A DNA stretch of 39,742 nucleotides from Aquibacillus sediminis (GCF_005870085.1 NZ_SZNM01000033.1:1-39742); one strand, 5' to 3'. Numbered from the stretch's first letter, positions 1 through 7,564 are shown. Numbers and translations are program-made. The notes: generated by a model not told the origin, from the letters alone.

Positions 1-92
1 AAGGGTGATTGCTTGCTTCCCGCGCTCGACTTGCATGTATTAGGCACGCCGCCAGCGTTCGTCCTGAGCCAAGATCAAACTCTCCATAATAG
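1..92 (-). rRNA. rrs: 16S ribosomal RNA, 5' end only (cut by window edge)
   Basis: Read on the minus strand, the first ~92 bases carry the universal 16S start: GAGTTTGATC, then TGGCTCAGGACGAACGCTGG, then ACATGCAAGTCGAGCG. The gene runs off the left edge of the window. GCGCGGGAAGCAAGC after the start resembles Oceanobacillus/Virgibacillus/Gracilibacillus-type 16S (recollection, not a search). The exact mature 5' end, placed near 92, is estimated by analogy with B. subtilis. The base after GATC is T, which does not match the A/C allowed by the common 27F primer. Confidence 0.95.
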
Positions 93-250
93 AAAGAGTG
101 TCTTTCACTCATACAAAAACTAGCTTTCAAAAAATTGATTCAAGGTTAATCGTTTCAAACGAATGAAACGTCTTACCTAATCTGTTTCATACTGGTTGTT
201 TTGTTCAGTTTTCAAAGATCAAAAGTTAGTGTTATTTTTTAGCGACAATA
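93..250 (-). promoter_or_regulatory. rrn operon leader with boxA-like site
   Basis: Transcribed leader between the promoter-proximal rrn promoter and the 16S gene, read on the minus strand. It contains GATCTTTGAAAAC (220 down to 208), the motif found in Bacillaceae rRNA leaders that resembles boxA of the Nus antitermination system. It also contains a hairpin with arms CGTTTCA and TGAAACG (about 150-170). A-rich and T-rich stretches near 100-130 may form the outer RNase III processing stem with sequence beyond the window. The role is inferred from position and motif. Confidence 0.6.
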
Positions 251-253
251 AAC

Positions 254-282
254 ATTGTATCATGTTGTTGTTTGTTTGTCAA
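254..282 (-). promoter_or_regulatory. rrn promoter, proximal (SigA)
   Basis: A perfect -35 TTGACA (282-277), a 17-base spacer and -10 TACAAT (259-254) on the minus strand, upstream of the 16S leader. This is the strongest of three SigA-type promoters in tandem. Confidence 0.85.
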
Positions 283-336
283 TAACTTTCTTAATTCAAC
301 ATTTATTTTTTTCTTGTCGTTTGAAGCGACTCTAAT

Positions 337-366
337 AATATACCATGTTACGAAACTTAAAGTCAA
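337..366 (-). promoter_or_regulatory. rrn promoter, middle (SigA)
   Basis: -35 TTGACT (366-361), an 18-base spacer and -10 TATATT (342-337) on the minus strand. Second of three tandem promoters spaced about 80 bp apart, a usual arrangement for Bacillus rrn operons. Confidence 0.7.
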
Positions 367-419
367 CAACTTTTTTTGAAGTTGTTCGCTGTGTTCGTCT
401 CTCTTGATGAGAGATTTAT

Positions 420-448
420 AATATACCACGGATCATTACTATATACAA
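420..448 (-). promoter_or_regulatory. rrn promoter, distal (SigA)
   Basis: -35 TTGTAT (448-443), a 17-base spacer and -10 TATATT (425-420) on the minus strand. Weaker -35 than the two downstream promoters. Its position and repeat spacing support a third rrn promoter. Confidence 0.55.
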
Positions 449-482
449 TAGCAATCTTCAACCCAATTTTTTCCTATTGTAT

Positions 483-640
483 CATAAAGTGAAACTTCAA
501 TCAGTGAGGGGGCTTTTTTCCTGGACTAATTGCTAGTTGAACACAATTAGACATTTACTGACAGCTGCCTCACTATGCTTCTTAGGTTTTACCTCGTTGA
601 TTGAAATGGGGTCCTATTGCCAGTTACATGCGGGATAAAG
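483..640 (+). repeat. Family A dispersed repeat, copy 1 (variant right half)
   Basis: Begins ATAAAGTGAAACTTCAATCA, the shared left end of the family. It has the first hairpin in altered form (CAATCAGT paired with ACTAATTG). The right half departs from the usual pattern and ends with CCAGTTACATGCGGGATAAA, an ending also found after copy 3 (9592-9617). It abuts copy 2, sharing the GATAAAG boundary. No ORF in it looks real. Confidence 0.7.
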
Positions 641-813
641 CAAAACTTCACTCAGTGAGGGTTTTTGCTCTTCCCCCAACTGAGTGTTAGTACCACAAGG
701 CGTGACCCGCAGACCCTTGAACCAATCGGGGGGATTACGAAAGTTTACTCCCACTTAAACATCTCCGTTACATATGAAGTTGGAGTCATACAGACGGTTG
801 CACCGAGATAAAG
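635..813 (+). repeat. Family A dispersed repeat, copy 2 (full length)
   Basis: Full-length copy. It starts GATAAAGC and has a first hairpin CACTCAGTGAGGG / CCCCAACTGAGTG with a T-rich loop. A central GTTAGTACCACAAG segment with ACCCGCAG follows, then a second hairpin around ACTCCCACTT / AAGTTGGAGT, and the right end ACGGTTGCACCGAGATAAAG. It lies between the rrn promoters and the 3' end of the DegV gene. Function unknown. Confidence 0.8.
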
Positions 814-837
814 CAGAGCAACTTAAATAGTTTTTCA

Positions 838-1683
838 TCAACCGGAACGTAACCACGCCACACTCATAGTCCCAAAGCCAGTGTGCACCCCAGCTACTGG
901 AACTAGCGTCTCTATTTTGATTTTCAAATCATCATGTACCTTTTCTAATTCTTCTTTCCATTTAACTGCTTGTTCTTTTACACCAGCATGTAAAATACAC
1001 AATTCATTTAACTGATGGTTTTCGATTGCTTCATCAATTAAATGAAATAATCTTCTCTTCGCTCGTTTCTTCATTCTTACTTTCTCTTTAACAACAACTT
1101 TTCCATTGTCAAAGCCAAGTAATAAGTTAATATGCATCAAACTTGCAAATACAGACTGAGTTGTACTTACCCTTCCACTCTTCTTCAATTGTTCTAAGTT
1201 TTCAGGTAGCAAAAACATTTCTGCCAAATTTGGATAGGTTTTAACCGTTTCTACAATTTGTTCATAACTTTTACCAGCTTGTTCAAGTTCGATACCATTC
1301 GTTATCATTTTACCTAAAGGATATGCTCCTATTTTTGAATCGATCACTTCAACAGGAAAACCAACCATTTCTGAAGCTGATAAGGAACTTTGATAAGTCC
1401 CTGTTAATTCACTTGAGGCATGAATGGCGATTCCACAATCGTACTCTTCTTTTAACTGTTCATATAAGGTAATAAAATCTCCATAGGCCGGTTGGCTTGT
1501 TTTCGCTCCATTACCATAGTCTTTTAATAAGGTGTAAAATTCTTCTTTACTAATATCGATATCATCTTTATACGATTTTCCATTAACAATCACACTTAAA
1601 GGTAGCACATGAATATTATGCTTTCTAATAAAGTCATTAGATAGTCCACAGGTACTGTCTGTAATCCATGCAATCTTTTTCAT
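838..1683 (-). CDS. DegV family fatty-acid-binding protein
   Basis: 281 residues, the normal size for a DegV protein. The N-terminus ITDSTCGL and the TSQP segment near residue 62 are family signatures; the C-terminal GFGTMSVAWL resembles the family's glycine-rich tail. DegV/FakB proteins bind a fatty acid in a deep pocket. In Gram-positives some present it to the kinase FakA so that exogenous fatty acids enter phospholipid synthesis; whether this paralogue does so cannot be read from sequence. The ATG start is preceded by GAAGGGGAAAT, a good ribosome binding site. It appears monocistronic, with repeat family A directly downstream. No transmembrane segment or signal peptide; cytoplasmic. Confidence 0.9.
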   Translation of the reverse strand: MKKIAWITDSTCGLSNDFIRKHNIHVLPLSVIVNGKSYKDDIDISKEEFYTLLKDYGNGAKTSQPAYGDFITLYEQLKEEYDCGIAIHASSELTGTYQSSLSASEMVGFPVEVIDSKIGAYPLGKMITNGIELEQAGKSYEQIVETVKTYPNLAEMFLLPENLEQLKKSGRVSTTQSVFASLMHINLLLGFDNGKVVVKEKVRMKKRAKRRLFHLIDEAIENHQLNELCILHAGVKEQAVKWKEELEKVHDDLKIKIETLVPVAGVHTGFGTMSVAWLRSG

Positions 1684-1955
1684 TCTATTTCCCCTTCACC
1701 AATGTAAAATTAATATTATCTATAATGAAACTAACCATAGCTTAGTTTGTTAATGATAAAAAGTGACAAATGTCATTAGTGGTTTAAATTAATAGAAAAA
1801 ACGTTGCTCTCTTCATTCTTTAGTCACATTTTAAAACAATCGAAAAGCGAATCATTGCACTTTAGGAAGGTAGGATTGTAATTTGTGAATATTCCTCCTA
1901 CACTCCTGAAGTAGAAGACATTCTCCTATTCAAGCACATCTTCTACGATGAAAGA

Positions 1956-3194
1956 CTAATTACTTTGATTAATACGCTTCGTAATTTTGACTTGCGTAAT
2001 TTTATTCTCATCCATTTCCAATACTTCAAAACGTAAATGATGAAATTCTAACTGCTCCCCTTTTGTAGGGATATGACCAAATTCTTTATATAAAAAACCT
2101 GCCAAAATATCTTCTTCCTCAGGAATCTTCGTTTTAAATACTTCATTTAAACGGCGAATAACTAACTTTCCATGACAGATAATATGAGATTCCGTCAATT
2201 CGTCAATTAGGACATCCTCTTCTTCATCTGTCTCATCTTCAATTTCAAGCCCAATCATCGCTTCGATAATATCTTCATTCGTTATAATTCCGGTCGTTCC
2301 TCCGTACTCATCAATCACAATCGCCATATGTTTCTTTTCCTTTAGCATCATTTTAAACACTTTTTCAATCGAGATCGTTTCAGACACAAATAGTGGATCC
2401 AAATCAGTAAGTTGTTTTAATTCTTTTTTTGGATGAATTGACCACTCCAATAGTAGCTTTGAGTGAAATACCCCTACAATCTGATCCATACTTTCTTTAT
2501 AGACTGGGTACCTAGTAAAGCTACTTGCAAGTACAATTTCCCGTGTATGTTCAAAACTAGCCCCAAAAGGTATACCCTGTATTTCAATTCTCGGTGTCTT
2601 TAATGCGTCGCGAACGTCTTTACTATAAAAATCAATTGCTCCTTTTATATGTTGTGTTTCTTCATCATGAAACGTCCCTTCCTGTAATGCAATATCAACC
2701 ATTGTTTTTAGCTCTTCTTTGGAAACAGTCGCTTCTGTCACCTTTCCTTTTGACAATAACGAAATAATCACACCAGTAAATTTTAACAACACATAACTAA
2801 TTGGTTTCAGAATCACAACTAAAATTCGGATCACTGGTGAAACTATGTAAGCAACTCGATCCGAAAATGTAGTCGCAATTGATTTAGGAACAACTTCAGC
2901 AAAAATGATTAACACTACAGTTAAAATTCCGGTTGCTAGTCCAACATTAAAACCATGCTCAATTGCAACAACTGTCACAAGCGTCGGCAGCATAATATTC
3001 GATATATTGTTACCAATTAAAATAGCTGTAATCAACTCATTCGGTTTGGAAATTAATTTTAACAAGCGCTTAGACGAAGGATCATCTTGTTCCGCTTTCG
3101 TTTGCACTTTCATCCGATTAACAGCAGTTAGTGCTGTCTCACTTCCAGATAAGAAAAAAGACACAAAAATAAAGAAGATAATTGCGATGAACAC
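1956..3194 (-). CDS. CNNM/CorC (HlyC) family transporter with DUF21 and CBS domains
   Basis: Integral membrane protein of the family that includes B. subtilis MpfA (YhdP), linked to Mg2+ export and resistance. Domain order: DUF21 membrane domain (about 1-185) with FLSGSETALTAVNRMK after the first helix; a CBS pair (about 200-320) including IDEYGGTTGIITNEDI; a C-terminal CorC_HlyC domain (about 335-405). I place the start at GTG 3194 because GGAGGGAAGG lies just upstream; the longer reading from TTG 3209 would put this ribosome site inside the coding sequence. Predicted length 412 residues. Divergent from the DUF389 gene; no partner gene nearby. The substrate is inferred from the family. The 272-base gap to degV holds an imperfect dyad (GTAGAAGA/TCTTCTAC, 1911-1948) but no clear terminator. 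Confidence 0.88.
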   Translation of the reverse strand: MFIAIIFFIFVSFFLSGSETALTAVNRMKVQTKAEQDDPSSKRLLKLISKPNELITAILIGNNISNIMLPTLVTVVAIEHGFNVGLATGILTVVLIIFAEVVPKSIATTFSDRVAYIVSPVIRILVVILKPISYVLLKFTGVIISLLSKGKVTEATVSKEELKTMVDIALQEGTFHDEETQHIKGAIDFYSKDVRDALKTPRIEIQGIPFGASFEHTREIVLASSFTRYPVYKESMDQIVGVFHSKLLLEWSIHPKKELKQLTDLDPLFVSETISIEKVFKMMLKEKKHMAIVIDEYGGTTGIITNEDIIEAMIGLEIEDETDEEEDVLIDELTESHIICHGKLVIRRLNEVFKTKIPEEEDILAGFLYKEFGHIPTKGEQLEFHHLRFEVLEMDENKITQVKITKRINQSN

Positions 3195-3343
3195 GTACCT
3201 TCCCTCCAAATGTAATAACGTATATATTCATTGTTTGCTCTTTTGTTCATTTTTATCACATGCCTTTCTTTTTAGATCGTAATCTTACATAAAAAAGTGT
3301 TATCTTATCCAAACTATATACGTATAAATGGGGGATAAATCAT

Positions 3344-4342
3344 ATGGAATTACAATTAATTGAAGTTTACTTACCAACAAGTGCGCTAACTTATTTCACA
3401 AATAAATTAGAGGAATTTTCGATCATTGAGCATTGGCATTCTAGTTATTCAGACAATTTTGAGCTCGTTAGAATTTTAGTCAAAAAAAATCAATCTGAAG
3501 AGATTTTAGATTTTCTAGAGGTTGACGCTGAATACAATGACAATTTGCATGCTTTACTCTATAACATCCACTCTTATATCCCAAGAGTTGAAGAGCAAGA
3601 ACAAGTCGAAGAAAATCCACAAAAAAAGAAAGCGGAAATATTACGTGCTAGTAGGCATGAGTTATATTCCGTTGTGCATTCATCAAGTGAAATAAATTTA
3701 AGCTTTACATGGTTTTTGCTTCTTTCTTCTATTGTAGCAACTGCTGGTATTATGAAGAATAGTCCAGCAATAGTCATCGGGGCAATGGTGATTGCACCTT
3801 TAATCGGTCCATTTACGTCATTAGCGTTTGCTTCTGTATTAGGAGACTATAAATTAATGAGACAATCGGTGATCACTTCTCTCTATGGACTATTCGTCCC
3901 ACTCATGGTTGCAGCCATTTTTGGATTTATTTTCGAACTTCCATTAGATAGTGATGAATTCGTCGCCCGAACAAAAATAGAAATAATGGACATTGCAGTA
4001 GCCTTAGCTGCAGGGGCTGCCGGAGCACTTTCTTTTATTAAGAGGAGCTCTGAAGCATTAGTAGGGGTTATGGTATCCGTTGCCTTGCTTCCACCAGGCG
4101 TTGTTTTTGGAATGATGTTAGGTTCTGGGGAGTGGGCAGAATCTATCACACCTTTTATATTGTTGTCTGTTAACATTACTTCCATCGTCTTATCCGCCAT
4201 TCTCGTTTTTTGGTTCAGTGGCATTAAACCCGTCAACTGGCAAGAAATACAAGATGCACATGCATCTCGAAAATATTCACTTATTTTCGTTAGTACTATC
4301 ATCATCATACTGGCAATTGTGATTTTCTTGAGTACATTTTAA
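3344..4342 (+). CDS. DUF389 (TIGR00341-type) membrane protein
   Basis: 332 residues. A soluble N-terminal region (about 1-115) with a charged linker (EEQEQVEENPQKKK) is followed by a six-or-so-helix membrane domain. The domain carries the DUF389 hallmarks: PAIVIGAMVIAPLIGP near residue 145, ALAAGAAGALSF near 225 and VALLPPGVVFG near 250. The family has no firmly established function; a transporter role is often guessed. ATG start with GGGGGAT upstream. Single gene on the plus strand, followed by a long non-coding repeat region, so probably a one-gene unit. Confidence 0.88.
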   Translation: MELQLIEVYLPTSALTYFTNKLEEFSIIEHWHSSYSDNFELVRILVKKNQSEEILDFLEVDAEYNDNLHALLYNIHSYIPRVEEQEQVEENPQKKKAEILRASRHELYSVVHSSSEINLSFTWFLLLSSIVATAGIMKNSPAIVIGAMVIAPLIGPFTSLAFASVLGDYKLMRQSVITSLYGLFVPLMVAAIFGFIFELPLDSDEFVARTKIEIMDIAVALAAGAAGALSFIKRSSEALVGVMVSVALLPPGVVFGMMLGSGEWAESITPFILLSVNITSIVLSAILVFWFSGIKPVNWQEIQDAHASRKYSLIFVSTIIIILAIVIFLSTF

Positions 4343-4369
4343 ACGAAAGGCTCTTTACGTAAGTTTTGG

Positions 4370-4901
4370 TGCGCAGTTACTCTATACTGCGCAGAAACTT
4401 TGCTTTCTTTCACTCTGATTGAAATGAGTGTTATACTATCGCTTCGGCAGCGATACATCGAACGAAGAAAATGGTTTTTTATTTTCGAGGAGTCTCCGCA
4501 TTCTGCCTACGCTGGCGTAAATTTTCTGGTTAATGAAAAGTGTAAATACGTAATAATATCAATTTTAAAAATGCTACCTGACTTCAATGCACACTAAATA
4601 GCGGAGGAAATACACGAAGACTCCTTGAAAAGGGAAACCATTTTTTCTGCGTCCGATGTGAATTCACTGTAGCTTTCCTTGTCCTACGGGAGGAAAGGCC
4701 TAGGTGAGACCCCGCAGTGAGGGACGAGCGAGGACAAGGAAGGCTACGGCAGCGTTACATCGCACGCAGAAAATTGTTCTTTATTTTCAAGGAGGCTCAT
4801 CAGCCGCCCGTGGAAAGCGGAGTGTATTTCCGCAGCGATATATTAGCACTCATTTTATAAAGGACAGTGGAGGTTAATGCGTATTATATAGCTTATATGT
4901 A
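4370..4901. repeat. Family B compound repeat, palindrome-bounded
   Basis: Non-coding block filling the gap between the DUF389 gene and the GGDEF gene. The left boundary is TGCGCAGT-(8)-ACTGCGCA (4370-4393); the right boundary is TGCGTATT-(8)-TATATGTA (4878-4901). Inside, 4420-4535 is an inverted, internally deleted copy. 4590-4855 is a full copy with outer arms GGAAATACAC (4606-4615) and GTGTATTTCC (4822-4831). Its inner arms, 4645-4684 and 4732-4771, are complementary at 31 of 40 positions. The core GACCCCGCAGTGA is at 4708-4720. The core and the GGAGGCTCA...GGAAAGCG segment resemble a repeat I recall as widespread between Bacillaceae genes. A 65-codon ORF here is an artefact of the repeat. 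Confidence 0.8.
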
Positions 4902-4920
4902 ACAACAATCTTTTAAAAAA

Positions 4921-4961
4921 TAAAACAAAAAACAAGAAGCTTGCACCCCAGCTCCTTGTTT
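4921..4961 (-). terminator. Intrinsic terminator of the GGDEF/HD-GYP gene
   Basis: On the minus strand, an 11-bp stem AACAAGGAGCT / AGCTTCTTGTT (one G-T pair, 8-base loop) is followed by TTTTGTTTTATTTTTT. The first arm starts inside the stop codon of the upstream gene, so terminator and coding end overlap. Confidence 0.85.
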
Positions 4962-6774
4962 AAGAAATATTCGTGTCCTCATAAAGTAAGTATTTGTTTT
5001 CGATATACTGTTTAAATGGTTTAACATAGTCAGGATCAAACTGTGTGCCTGCACACAGTTCTAATTCGCATAAAGCCTCTTGATAGGATTTCGTTTTTTG
5101 GTATGGGCGTTCTGTCGTCATGGCATCAAAAGAATCAACAATACATAGAATTCGAGCTAACTTAGGGATCTCTTCCCCTTTCAACCCATGTGGATAACCT
5201 CTACCATCATAACGCTCGTGATGTAGTTCGACTAACGGAACTAATGGGGCAAGTTTTTTGTTAGCAGCAACAATATCTCTTCCCCAAATGACATGTTTTT
5301 TGATCATTTCCCATTCTTCTTTAGTTAATTTCTCTTTTTTATTGATTACGTGCCTCGGTACTTCAAGCTTTCCAATATCATGAATTAATGCACCTAATAT
5401 AAATGTCTTTTTCTCGGAATCTTTTAAAGACAATAACTTACTAAACTCCACCGCATATTTATAAACCCTTTTACTATGACGGTATGTATAAATATCCTTC
5501 CCTAAAAATAATTGGAGCTGTTGTTCCAACTCTTCTATTTGTTGATCAAGATTAATGACATTAATTTCATCCCCAAAAATATGTGTATTGTTTTTCCCTT
5601 GAGATTTGGCATAATACATCGCTTGGTCGGCATGACTTAAAAATTCCGATAGACTAGTAATATCTTTTGAGTACCCCGCTATTCCTGCCGAAAACGATAA
5701 GCAGCCATAAGGTAGTAATTCTACTCCGTCAAAATACGTGTCATTCACCTGTTTACGAAAGCAATCGATAAATCTAGCCGCATCCTGTTCTGAAGTTTGG
5801 CGCATCAAGATCACAAACTCTTCCCCACCATAACGGGCTATCACATACTCTTTCTCCCTACATGTTTCTTCTAACATTTGACCAAAGAAAGTAAGTAAGC
5901 GATCTCCTTGTAGATGACCATGACTATCGTTGTATTTTTTGAAATCATCGATATCAATCATCGCTAAACTGACTACTTCATCCGTCTGTTTCACTTCATC
6001 TAATGTAGATTCCAGAATTTCTTTAAAATACCCGTGGTTGTTTAACCCAGTAAGATGGTCTTTATTCGCTTTGTTTGACACTTCTTGATATAACGTAAAA
6101 TGATGCTTAAATGCGTAAGATAGCAGTACCGAAATGCTTGTAAAAAGAATCAGTCCAAAAAACGGAGCTGTTTGTAATAAAAAACTAAGGATAATCGATA
6201 ATAAAAGCGTACTTAAATAACTTTCCACAACCCCTTCTGTCACACCTTTAAACGCATCTAACAACCGGATTCTCCTAGCTAAGAAAAAGAATAGACCAAT
6301 CAGCAAAACATTAATGAAAAAATAACTTGTTAATGCACCGATATATGGCACGACATTCGTATGATCAATTTCACCGACTGTCCCACCTAATCCGATAAAA
6401 GCAAGATGCGAACCAACAATCATCACCGTGTAGGTCGAGAAATTTAACCATTGCGCCCACCACGCATCTCTTCGTGAGTAAATAAAGTATATGATATTGC
6501 TAAATAACAACACAGTCAGTGCTATTTTCACACCAAACACGAATACACAAGCTAAATAAATAGCTGAATCCATGGATAACGAATTACCTTCAGGTGGGAG
6601 TACTATTTGGTAATGAATTAAAACTAATGTAGCACCGATTAGCGCATACCCGAGCACCCAGTCCGATAAATTTCCAAATGAGTAAGCACCAAAGGTTACG
6701 TATAGAAAAATCCCAAGCAAGTACAAAATTGCTAAAAAACTATATAATTTATTAACCTGTAAATCTTTTGTCAT
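4960..6774 (-). CDS. Membrane-bound GGDEF and HD-GYP protein (c-di-GMP turnover)
   Basis: Bifunctional c-di-GMP signalling protein. Counting from the TTG reading (606 residues): about six to eight membrane helices (15-225); a GGDEF domain (241-405) starting DHLTGLNN with active-site GGEEF at 318-322; a short coiled coil (EELEQQLQ, ~416-424); and an HD-GYP domain (430-595) with HDIGK (467-471) and HHERYDGRGYP (520-530). The intact GGEEF suggests diguanylate cyclase activity and the intact HD-GYP suggests c-di-GMP hydrolysis; the net direction cannot be told. No RxxD inhibitory site lies just before GGEEF. ATG 6774 is preferred over TTG 6780 because a GTGAG element is well spaced only for the ATG. 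It follows the DUF5317 gene and a 43-codon gene on the same strand, 59 bp after the latter. Confidence 0.9.
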   Translation of the reverse strand: MTKDLQVNKLYSFLAILYLLGIFLYVTFGAYSFGNLSDWVLGYALIGATLVLIHYQIVLPPEGNSLSMDSAIYLACVFVFGVKIALTVLLFSNIIYFIYSRRDAWWAQWLNFSTYTVMIVGSHLAFIGLGGTVGEIDHTNVVPYIGALTSYFFINVLLIGLFFFLARRIRLLDAFKGVTEGVVESYLSTLLLSIILSFLLQTAPFFGLILFTSISVLLSYAFKHHFTLYQEVSNKANKDHLTGLNNHGYFKEILESTLDEVKQTDEVVSLAMIDIDDFKKYNDSHGHLQGDRLLTFFGQMLEETCREKEYVIARYGGEEFVILMRQTSEQDAARFIDCFRKQVNDTYFDGVELLPYGCLSFSAGIAGYSKDITSLSEFLSHADQAMYYAKSQGKNNTHIFGDEINVINLDQQIEELEQQLQLFLGKDIYTYRHSKRVYKYAVEFSKLLSLKDSEKKTFILGALIHDIGKLEVPRHVINKKEKLTKEEWEMIKKHVIWGRDIVAANKKLAPLVPLVELHHERYDGRGYPHGLKGEEIPKLARILCIVDSFDAMTTERPYQKTKSYQEALCELELCAGTQFDPDYVKPFKQYIENKYLLYEDTNIS

Positions 6775-6833
6775 GAACAATCACTCACTTATATATAAAT
6801 ATGAGGAAGAGTTATCCTCTCCCTCCATCAATT

Positions 6834-6965
6834 CTATAGCCCTCCTGTTCCAGTGATTTTAAAACCAGAGGTTAATCCAGCAATTAAAGAGCCTATAATC
6901 AATGCATTTAGTAATAGTCCAGTAACTTTTATTCCCATGGCCCCTCGCTTTGGTTGTTGTTTCAT
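6834..6965 (-). CDS. 43-residue hydrophobic small protein, coupled to the DUF5317 gene
   Basis: Short ORF starting MKQQPKRGAMGIKVTG and ending TSGFKITGTGGL. A basic head is followed by one hydrophobic helix (about 12-31, LLLNALIIGSLIAG), so it is probably a single-pass membrane peptide. Its ATG (6965-6963) overlaps the TGA of the DUF5317 gene as ATGA. GGAGGTGAT sits 3 bases upstream of the ATG, inside the preceding gene, a strong sign of translation. It lies between the DUF5317 gene and the GGDEF/HD-GYP gene and is probably co-transcribed with both. I recognise no family; a role as a small regulator or subunit of either neighbour is only a guess. Confidence 0.72.
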   Translation of the reverse strand: MKQQPKRGAMGIKVTGLLLNALIIGSLIAGLTSGFKITGTGGL

Positions 6966-7564
6966 TTTATCACCTCCGTTTCTTGTGCTTGTACATTAGT
7001 TGTTATGTCTCCTTGTTGTTGTGCTTTTTTATGAATCATTCTATCTTGGATAAATAGAAAGATACCGATATTCATAATCACATCGCCAATACTGATCACT
7101 TGAGATTTTGGGTACGGAGAAGTGATTGGAATAATATCACCTAAAAAAGGTAATCGCGTTGATTCAGTTAACATGGCATGCTTTCCATATAAACCTTCTT
7201 TCATTGCCTCTATATACAACGGATCTAATATAACGGATGCTTCTTCTGAAACTGGCATTCTTCCTCCATTGATGAACATAACTAAGAAATTCAGAAATAC
7301 ACCGATAAACACCATATTGAATCCTTTTAGGTGTCGATTCATCCACAAAAAAAATAAGCCTAACAAGTAAATGAAGATGTACATATAATTACTAAGAACT
7401 GCAATAAGTCCACTTTCGTTTTGATAATAAAAAAAAGTCAATTGCAAAAATAGCAAAATAGGAAAAACCCACCCAAATGAAAAGATAGGATACATAAAAC
7501 CTTTCAAGCTTCCTTTGCGTAAAAAACCGACAACAAGCGATATAACAATACCATCCAATACCAT
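6962..7564 (-). CDS. DUF5317 family membrane protein
   Basis: 200 residues from ATG 7564, which is preceded by TAAGGAG at good spacing. An upstream GTG at 7585 lacks a ribosome site and would add seven residues. Four to five hydrophobic segments alternate with short loops. Family-like motifs are NGGRMPVSE and LGDIIPITSPYP followed by SQVISIGDV near the C-terminal helix. The tail is polar (QQQGDITTNVQAQETE). DUF5317 has no established function; proline/glycine loop motifs between helices suggest a conserved periplasm-facing or membrane-embedded site. Head of a likely operon with the 43-residue peptide (4-bp overlap) and the c-di-GMP enzyme, which points to a role in membrane-linked signalling (inference). 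Confidence 0.82.
   Translation of the reverse strand: MVLDGIVISLVVGFLRKGSLKGFMYPIFSFGWVFPILLFLQLTFFYYQNESGLIAVLSNYMYIFIYLLGLFFLWMNRHLKGFNMVFIGVFLNFLVMFINGGRMPVSEEASVILDPLYIEAMKEGLYGKHAMLTESTRLPFLGDIIPITSPYPKSQVISIGDVIMNIGIFLFIQDRMIHKKAQQQGDITTNVQAQETEVIK

Noticed and set aside
232-429. 65-codon ORF on the minus strand
   Set aside because: It lies across the rrn promoters and leader; no ribosome site and AT-rich non-protein composition.
483-813. Bacillaceae-1 type RNA next to the rrn operon
   Set aside because: Considered because that RNA is known near rRNA operons, but I do not see its two loops with the RUCCU consensus, and the family is spread over seven unrelated loci.
1911-1948. Terminator after the CorC-type gene
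   Set aside because: Stem GTAGAAGA/TCTTCTAC is present but the loop is 20 bases or more and no T tract follows on the minus strand.
3883-4308. 141-codon ORF antisense to the DUF389 gene
   Set aside because: Shadow of a clear membrane protein gene; no ribosome site and no family pattern.
4400-4597. 65-codon ORF on the plus strand
   Set aside because: Falls inside the inverted family B copy; the frame is a by-product of the repeat.
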